A stretch of 11,885 bases of DNA. Source: Desulfobacteraceae bacterium (GTDB lineage Bacteria > Desulfobacterota > Desulfobacteria > Desulfobacterales > Desulfobacteraceae). The notes under the pieces are model-generated. The model searched no databases and was not told the DNA's origin. It worked only from the letters and a program-made list of their open reading frames with translations. The stretch's first letter is position 1, and every line of letters begins with the position of its first letter. The DNA lies in assembly GCA_024225895.1 (NCBI GenBank), contig JAAEMC010000410.1, positions 1 to 11,885 on the forward strand. The letters run 5' to 3'. Position numbers and translations under genes: made by a program. Below, in pieces: positions 7,248 through 11,885 of this stretch.

Positions 7248-7346
7248 ATGGAAAAGAAAATTTTAGAAAGCAGGAAAACAGGGCGGATTCCAGGACCTTG
7301 GCCAGAAACTGATATCCAAAAGTTGTTGTGGAACAGATATTGCTGA
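7248..7346 (+). CDS. Possible 32-residue small ORF
   Basis: ATG 7248 has AAAGGA (7235-7240) 7 bases upstream, a good ribosome binding site. It opens 32 codons beginning MEKKILESRKTGRIPGPWPE and ending LLWNRYC. No family is recognised. The frame runs through the probable sigma-54 promoter (7329-7344) and stops two bases after it, so it would be cut from any transcript starting there. Chance is as likely as a real gene. Confidence 0.2.
   Translation: MEKKILESRKTGRIPGPWPETDIQKLLWNRYC
7329..7344 (+). promoter_or_regulatory. Probable sigma-54 (-24/-12) promoter of the acyl-CoA dehydrogenase gene
   Basis: TGGAACAGATATTGCT matches the sigma-54 pattern TGGCAC-N5-TTGCW, with GG (7330-7331) and GC (7342-7343) exactly 10 bases apart and one mismatch in the -24 box. 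Transcription would start near 7355, about 80 bases before the start codon of the dehydrogenase. The third gene in the row encodes a sigma-54 activator, which strengthens the call. The rest of the 289-base gap (7147-7435) holds no clear terminator. Confidence 0.65.
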
Positions 7347-7435
7347 TCTTAATCGGGGAAAGGGTGTGTCTGCATTGATTTTTTTTTTAGAAACCGGCAC
7401 ACCAAAAACCTCTTAAGATTAAAGGAATGATAAAA

Positions 7436-8587
7436 ATGACAAAGGATCTCTATTTTTCAAAAGACCATCAGTTGGTGCGGCGGGCAGTAGCGGATTTCAT
7501 TAAAAAGGAGATCAATCCCTATATTGACCAATGGGAAGAGGAAGGGCTGACTCCCTTGCACGATCTGTTTAAAAAGATGGGCGAACTGGGTTTTTTAGGG
7601 CTCAGGTATGATACCAAATACGGTGGAGAAGGCCTGGATTACTGGTATGAGCTTGTTTTTTTAGAAGAGATTGCCAAGATCAGGGCCGGCGGTGTTGCCC
7701 TGGCCATCATGGTCCAGACCAATATGGCAACGCCGGCCATCTCTGATTTCGGCAACGAATATTTAAAAAAGAATTATCTTGAACCGGCACTAAAAGGGCA
7801 GATGGTCTCGGCCATTGCCGTGACGGAATCCGATGCCGGGTCTGATGTGTCTGCCTTGAAAACCTTTGCTAAAAAAGAGGGCGACCACTATATCCTCAAT
7901 GGGTCTAAAACCTTTATCACCAACGGTACCCAGGCAGATTTCTTAACCCTTTTGGCCCGGACCAGTGAAGACCCCGGATACCACAGCTTCAGCCTTTTTA
8001 TCGTGCCCACGGATATAAAAGGATTTTCAGTGGGTAAAAAACTGGACAAGCTGGGTATGCGCAGCTCTGACACGGCAGAACTCTTTTTTGACAACATGAA
8101 AATACCGGCCCAAAATCTCATCGGCCAGGAGGGGGAAGGATTTATCCAGCAGATGATGCAGTTCCAGCATGAACGGTTCAGCGCCCTTCCTTTGGCCTAT
8201 GGTACGGCTGAAGCCATAATGAAAGAAACCATTGGTTATCTTAAACAGCGGGTTGTTTTTGGCAAACCTTTAATTAAACAGCAGGTGATTCGTCATAACC
8301 TTGCCCAATGGGCATCTGAAATCCAGGCTTTAAAGCAGTTCACCTACCACATCGTCCGAATGAAGACAGCCGGGCAGGATGCCTCAAAAGAAGTTTCCAT
8401 GGGTAAGCTTCTGGCAGCTCAGCTCGTACAGAAAGTGGCGGATGGCTGCCTCCAGTATTACGGCGGATCAGGGTTGATGAATGAGATGGCCATTTCAAGA
8501 TTTTTCAGGGATTCCAAACTCATCTCCGTGGGCGGCGGTGCTGATGAGGTCATGAAGGAGATTATTGCAAAACTGGAAAGGTATTAA
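7436..8587 (+). CDS. Acyl-CoA dehydrogenase, long-chain/isovaleryl type
   Basis: A cytoplasmic FAD flavoenzyme of 383 residues that introduces the alpha-beta double bond into an acyl-CoA and passes electrons to ETF. The order is standard: N-terminal helical domain (1-115), middle beta domain with TESDAGSD (130-137) and KTFITNG (158-164) for flavin and substrate contacts, and C-terminal helical domain with KQRVVFGKPL (270-279) and YGGSGLMNE. At the place of MCAD Glu376 there is Gly367 (VGGGADEVMKEII). Glu246 in FQHERF lies where long-chain and isovaleryl dehydrogenases carry their base, so the enzyme belongs to that subgroup and should be active. The start is ATG 7436, because AAAGGA (7421-7426) is 9 bases away. 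The in-frame ATG 7427 touches that site and is unlikely. A sigma-54 promoter lies about 80 bases upstream of the start. The substrate is not determined; branched or terpenoid acyl-CoAs are possible. Confidence 0.93.
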   Translation: MTKDLYFSKDHQLVRRAVADFIKKEINPYIDQWEEEGLTPLHDLFKKMGELGFLGLRYDTKYGGEGLDYWYELVFLEEIAKIRAGGVALAIMVQTNMATPAISDFGNEYLKKNYLEPALKGQMVSAIAVTESDAGSDVSALKTFAKKEGDHYILNGSKTFITNGTQADFLTLLARTSEDPGYHSFSLFIVPTDIKGFSVGKKLDKLGMRSSDTAELFFDNMKIPAQNLIGQEGEGFIQQMMQFQHERFSALPLAYGTAEAIMKETIGYLKQRVVFGKPLIKQQVIRHNLAQWASEIQALKQFTYHIVRMKTAGQDASKEVSMGKLLAAQLVQKVADGCLQYYGGSGLMNEMAISRFFRDSKLISVGGGADEVMKEIIAKLERY

Positions 8588-8604
8588 ACCAACAAATTTA
8601 TGCT

Positions 8605-8633
8605 GGTCCAGTTCTGCAAAAAGACCTTTTTTT
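8605..8633 (+). terminator. Weak hairpin plus T tract between acyl-CoA dehydrogenase and activator
   Basis: GGTC (8605-8608) pairs with GACC (8623-8626), followed by seven T's (8627-8633). Four base pairs around a 14-base loop are too few for an efficient terminator. It may reduce, but not stop, transcription into the activator gene, whose ribosome binding site AAAGGA starts at 8639. Confidence 0.22.
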
Positions 8634-8650
8634 AAAAGAAAGGATCTATT

Positions 8651-11600
8651 ATGAAAAAAGACAGCAGACTGGATATTCTGGCCCGTGCTTCTATTTTTGA
8701 AGATGATTTTTCCATTGACTGGGTCATTGAACTGACCGGTAAAAAAGCCCTTCTTGTATTATCTGCATTGGAGTACGGGTGTGAGAATCAATGGATTGAG
8801 AACAGGTCCACGGGCATCTTTTGTTTTAAGGACCTTGATATGCTGTCCAAGCTGCGGTCCTTTTTAGATGCTTCTGAAAATAGCCGGCTCCACGCTTGTG
8901 CCCTTGAAATTCTGTCTTCTGAACTGCCGGATATGCCTGAAAAAAACAGCCGCCTGACCCGGCATCTGCTGAAAATCCGGAACAATGTCCAGGGCTGCCG
9001 TCTTCTTATGAAAGAAGGCAATCAACACAGAAAAGCCTGCCGGATGGACAAGGCCAGGCTTTATTATGACAAGGCCCTGGAAGATTTGGAAATCCAGGCC
9101 GGGGAGACCGCTGACAGCTTATTCCTTGAGGTCACCCTCCATTATGCCAAAATCTGGACGGCCGGTCAGAGCTATCAGGTTGCCAAATCCATATTAAAGC
9201 GGGCCATTGCCAAGGCAAAAACCTTAAGCGATAAAACTGCGCTTCCCTTGCTGCGGCTCCATCTTGCATACCAGGAACTGTTTTTCGGGGAATATGAGGC
9301 AGCAAAAAAACAGGTGGAGCTGGGACGGGCCATGATAAGTGAATCAGGCAATCCTGCTTTGAACCGACCTTTAAAATTGTTCAATATGTTTTTCCTCTAT
9401 TGGCAGGGGACCTTTAAAGAGACCTTTTCCCATTATGAGGCCCATATCCCCGCAATTGAAACACCACCGGAAAGCCGGTTTGATTGTTTTGCCAAATTGA
9501 TTGCGGGCCATGCCTCCGGGATGAGCGGCAATATTACCCAGGGAATCGGCATGGCCGATGCTGTCCTTGCGCACAGTACAAAAATGGGGGACCTGGGCAT
9601 TGCCTCCTATGCTTCCTTGACCATGGGTTCGCTTTTGGGTGATTTGGAGCGGTTTGAAGATGCCTGCCATTACTATGAAAAAGCCATGGAACAGGCCCAG
9701 AACAACCAGAGCAACCGGTCGCGGATTTACAGCCTTTTATCCCTTGCCCATGCCAAATTCAGGCAAAATGAGACGAAAAAATCATTAACCTGCCTTAAAG
9801 AATACCTGGCCTTAAGCGAGAAAACCGGCTTCACCGTGGTTCAGGATCCGTTTTTACTTGAAATGGCATGGGCCATGGAGCAGGGCACATACCCAAAAGT
9901 TGACGGGATCTGTTTTGCCACACTCCTGGAGCAGACAGAAAAAAGCCATAATGTTTTTATGCAGGGAATGGCTTTATATTACCGCGCCATGGCCATGGAA
10001 ACTGAAAATCTGCCTGGTCCGGATGTGATCGGCATGTATGAAAAGGCCATGGACAAGGTCGCGGCATCCGGCCATCAATTGTGTTTTATCAGGGTGGGTT
10101 TGTCCCTGGCCCGGTATCTTCGGCAGCAAAACAGGGATTCCGATGCCATAGAAACTGCCTTGCCACTGGTAAAAACACTTTATTCAATGGATAAGCACCT
10201 GATCCCGGATGACTTTTTATTTCTGGTCAAGGAGTCTATTGACCAGGGCTTTCTGCTCACGGAAATGCTCAAACTGGGCCAGGAGATTGCCAATATGAGA
10301 AATCCCCATGACCTTTTAGGCAAGATCATCTCCATGGTTAACCGGATTACGGCTGCAGAGCGGGGCGCCATATTTCTGGCTGGAAAAACCCCGGATGACC
10401 TGCGTCTTGAGGCGGCAAAAAACCTGACCCAGGAACAGATACATTCCAAAGGGTTTGCCGCTTCCATGAAAATCGTGGAAGAAATTGCAAGGAGCGAAAA
10501 GGGCGGGATTTTTGAATTTGAACCCAGGCAAGATGCAGACAGTGAATTGTCGGAATGGGAAAGAATCCGGTCCCTGATCTGTGTTCCCATGCGGATCAAT
10601 AACCGGCTTGTCGGGGTGCTGTACCATGACAACCGCCTTTTCCAAAGCGTGTTCAAGGAGTCTGATCTGGATATATTAAATTATTTTGCAGCCCAGGCCG
10701 CCATTGCCATTGACAATGCCAGGGTTTACCAGACCCTTGAATCCCTTTACAAAAAGGAGAAGGAAGAAAAGAAATATTATGAGGAACAATATATGGAGAG
10801 CCTGGCAGTAGGAGAAATTGTGGGCAAGAGCCCGGCCATCACCAAGGTTTTTTCCATGATCGAGTCTGTTGCCAGGACTGATACCACGGTTCTTGTCACC
10901 GGAGAAACCGGAGTGGGCAAGGAACTGGTGGCAAGGGCCCTTCACCGGAACAGCCTGCGCACCAAAGGCCCATTTATCCGGGTTAATTGCGCAGCCCTGC
11001 CCGAAAGCCTTATTGCCAGCGAATTATTCGGCCATGAAAAAGGCGCCTTTACCGGTGCCACCAAACAGCGGATCGGCCGTTTTGAACTGGCAGACGGCGG
11101 GACCATCTTTCTGGATGAAATAGGGGATATTTCTCCTTATATCCAGGTGCGCTTGCTCAGGGTGCTCCAAAATCATGAATTTGAACGGGTGGGCAGCCAG
11201 AAAACCATAAAATCCAATTTCAGACTGATTACGGCAACCAATAAAGACCTTAAAGATGAAGTAAAAAAAGGCCGTTTCAGGGAGGATCTTTTCTACCGGC
11301 TCAATATCTTTCCCATCCGTGTTCCTGCTTTGCGGAACCGGGCAGAGGACATTCCTATCCTGGTTCATCATTTCCTGAACAAGAGTGCTGAACGCTTAAA
11401 CAAGGTTATCTGTAAAATACCAAGAAAAGAGGTAGATAAGCTCATGGCTTATACCTGGCCCGGCAATGTCCGGGAATTGGAAAACATTGTTGAGCGGGGA
11501 GTAATCCTCAGCAAAGGGCCCCTTCTTAAGATCCCCACTGCTGAGTTTCAATCCGCGACCCACCCGGAAGACAACGCTCTTTCCCTGGAAGATATGGAAC

Positions 11601-11752
11601 GCAGGCACATTATGGAGATCCTCAAACAGACCAGAGGCAAAATCAACGGAAAAAGCGGGGCCGCTCAGATCCTCAAACTCCACCCAAGCACTCTGCGATT
11701 TCGGATAAAAAAACTGGGTCTTGTTATTGAACGCAGCCCGGCCCGGGTTTAG
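8651..11752 (+). CDS. Sigma-54-dependent activator with TPR, GAF, AAA+ and Fis-type HTH domains
   Basis: A 1033-residue bacterial enhancer-binding protein. Residues 1-100 resemble the winged-helix tail that follows the ATPase in STAND/AAA_16 regulators ([19 protein letters not shown] and onward), but no NTPase precedes it. Residues about 115-530 are helical with TPR-like repeats (e.g. [16 protein letters not shown] near 335). A GAF domain covers about 550-690, followed by a charged coiled coil (695-720). The AAA+ domain has Walker A GETGVGKE (751-758), the sigma-54 contact loop GAFTGA (798-803), Walker B TIFLDE (818-823) and [11 protein letters not shown] (875-885) with the arginine fingers. 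A Fis-type HTH ends the protein (984-1024). All parts needed to melt a sigma-54 promoter are present. There is no receiver domain, so the signal is probably a small molecule at GAF or a partner at the TPRs. AAAGGA lies 6 bases before the ATG. The gene follows the dehydrogenase by 63 bp and probably controls the promoter at 7329-7344. Confidence 0.93.
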   Translation: MKKDSRLDILARASIFEDDFSIDWVIELTGKKALLVLSALEYGCENQWIENRSTGIFCFKDLDMLSKLRSFLDASENSRLHACALEILSSELPDMPEKNSRLTRHLLKIRNNVQGCRLLMKEGNQHRKACRMDKARLYYDKALEDLEIQAGETADSLFLEVTLHYAKIWTAGQSYQVAKSILKRAIAKAKTLSDKTALPLLRLHLAYQELFFGEYEAAKKQVELGRAMISESGNPALNRPLKLFNMFFLYWQGTFKETFSHYEAHIPAIETPPESRFDCFAKLIAGHASGMSGNITQGIGMADAVLAHSTKMGDLGIASYASLTMGSLLGDLERFEDACHYYEKAMEQAQNNQSNRSRIYSLLSLAHAKFRQNETKKSLTCLKEYLALSEKTGFTVVQDPFLLEMAWAMEQGTYPKVDGICFATLLEQTEKSHNVFMQGMALYYRAMAMETENLPGPDVIGMYEKAMDKVAASGHQLCFIRVGLSLARYLRQQNRDSDAIETALPLVKTLYSMDKHLIPDDFLFLVKESIDQGFLLTEMLKLGQEIANMRNPHDLLGKIISMVNRITAAERGAIFLAGKTPDDLRLEAAKNLTQEQIHSKGFAASMKIVEEIARSEKGGIFEFEPRQDADSELSEWERIRSLICVPMRINNRLVGVLYHDNRLFQSVFKESDLDILNYFAAQAAIAIDNARVYQTLESLYKKEKEEKKYYEEQYMESLAVGEIVGKSPAITKVFSMIESVARTDTTVLVTGETGVGKELVARALHRNSLRTKGPFIRVNCAALPESLIASELFGHEKGAFTGATKQRIGRFELADGGTIFLDEIGDISPYIQVRLLRVLQNHEFERVGSQKTIKSNFRLITATNKDLKDEVKKGRFREDLFYRLNIFPIRVPALRNRAEDIPILVHHFLNKSAERLNKVICKIPRKEVDKLMAYTWPGNVRELENIVERGVILSKGPLLKIPTAEFQSATHPEDNALSLEDMERRHIMEILKQTRGKINGKSGAAQILKLHPSTLRFRIKKLGLVIERSPARV

Positions 11753-11766
11753 TCCGGCATAGAAAC

Positions 11767-11785
11767 CCTGGTCCTCTGGGCCAGG
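11767..11785 (+). terminator. Hairpin terminator after the sigma-54 activator gene
   Basis: CCTGGTCC, loop TCT, GGGCCAGG makes an 8-bp stem with one G-T pair, 14 bases after the stop codon. The following ATATTTACTTTAATT is T-rich but not a clean T run, so efficiency is uncertain. The remaining 100 bases to the right edge are AT-rich, without a gene or a clear promoter. Confidence 0.6.
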
Positions 11786-11885
11786 ATATTTACTTTAATT
11801 GCAGATTATCTTAATTTGATTCTGGTTTTTTTCATATAGTTGATCAAATATCTCTAATTTGTCTGGGGCATGATTTAAACCCCAA

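Noticed and set aside
7378..7388. Long T run before the acyl-CoA dehydrogenase gene as a terminator
   Set aside because: Only a 4-bp AATC/GATT pairing precedes it, and a terminator there would block the downstream sigma-54 transcript.
8603..8618. TGG and TGC resembling a sigma-54 promoter before the activator gene
   Set aside because: GG and GC are only 9 bases apart, not 10, and the -24 box is poor.
10180..10656. 158-residue minus-strand frame within the activator gene
   Set aside because: It lies opposite the GAF-coding region, is serine/arginine-rich and has no recognisable motif.
11835..11840. TATAGT as a -10 box for a gene beyond the right edge
   Set aside because: The nearest -35-like TTGATT is only 13 bp away and no gene start is visible.
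1..11885. CRISPR array, tRNA, rRNA or insertion sequence ends
   Set aside because: No regularly spaced long repeats, cloverleaf-like sequence, rRNA stretch or transposase-like protein was seen on either strand.

Overview
The window looks like chromosomal DNA of a sulfate-reducing deltaproteobacterium of the Desulfobacteraceae type (Desulfobacula or Desulfobacter relatives). This is an inference from gene content and style: a cholesterol-oxidase-like GMC flavoprotein with four cysteines, a long-chain-type acyl-CoA dehydrogenase, a very large sigma-54 activator, and an archaeal-type LonB protease, with moderate GC and AAAGGA ribosome binding sites. No rRNA, tRNA, CRISPR array, transposase or integrase was seen.

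Left part (1-3742): an AT-rich two-gene unit on the plus strand. A 394-residue protein of unknown family is followed 38 bp later by a membrane-anchored LonB-type ATP-dependent protease with intact ATPase motifs and an intact Ser/Lys dyad. By eye the base composition is clearly more AT-rich than in the genes to the right. The change falls near 3745, so this pair may be an acquired module. A functional link between the two proteins is suggested only by their adjacency.

Middle part (3701-5448): a minus-strand metallo-beta-lactamase-fold hydrolase of the LACTB2 type, with a possible short GTG-started reading frame overlapping its stop codon. It is divergent from a MarR-family repressor gene. Between them lie two phased palindromes built on TTTGCA/TGCAAA, very probably the operators of the MarR protein, placed to control both directions.

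Right part (5569-11752): plus-strand genes for a GMC oxidoreductase, an acyl-CoA dehydrogenase and a 1033-residue sigma-54-dependent activator (winged-helix-like N-terminus, TPR-like repeats, GAF, AAA+, Fis-type HTH). A good -24/-12 promoter (TGGAACAGATATTGCT, 7329-7344) lies in the gap before the dehydrogenase. This suggests that the activator drives its own cluster together with the dehydrogenase. An alcohol-to-acid and then acyl-CoA oxidation route is a reasonable but unproven reading of the cluster. A GC-rich hairpin closes it at 11767-11785.

No obviously new multi-gene system stands out. The best leads are the unknown gene paired with LonB, the sigma-54 circuit around the acyl-CoA dehydrogenase, and the dual MarR operator.
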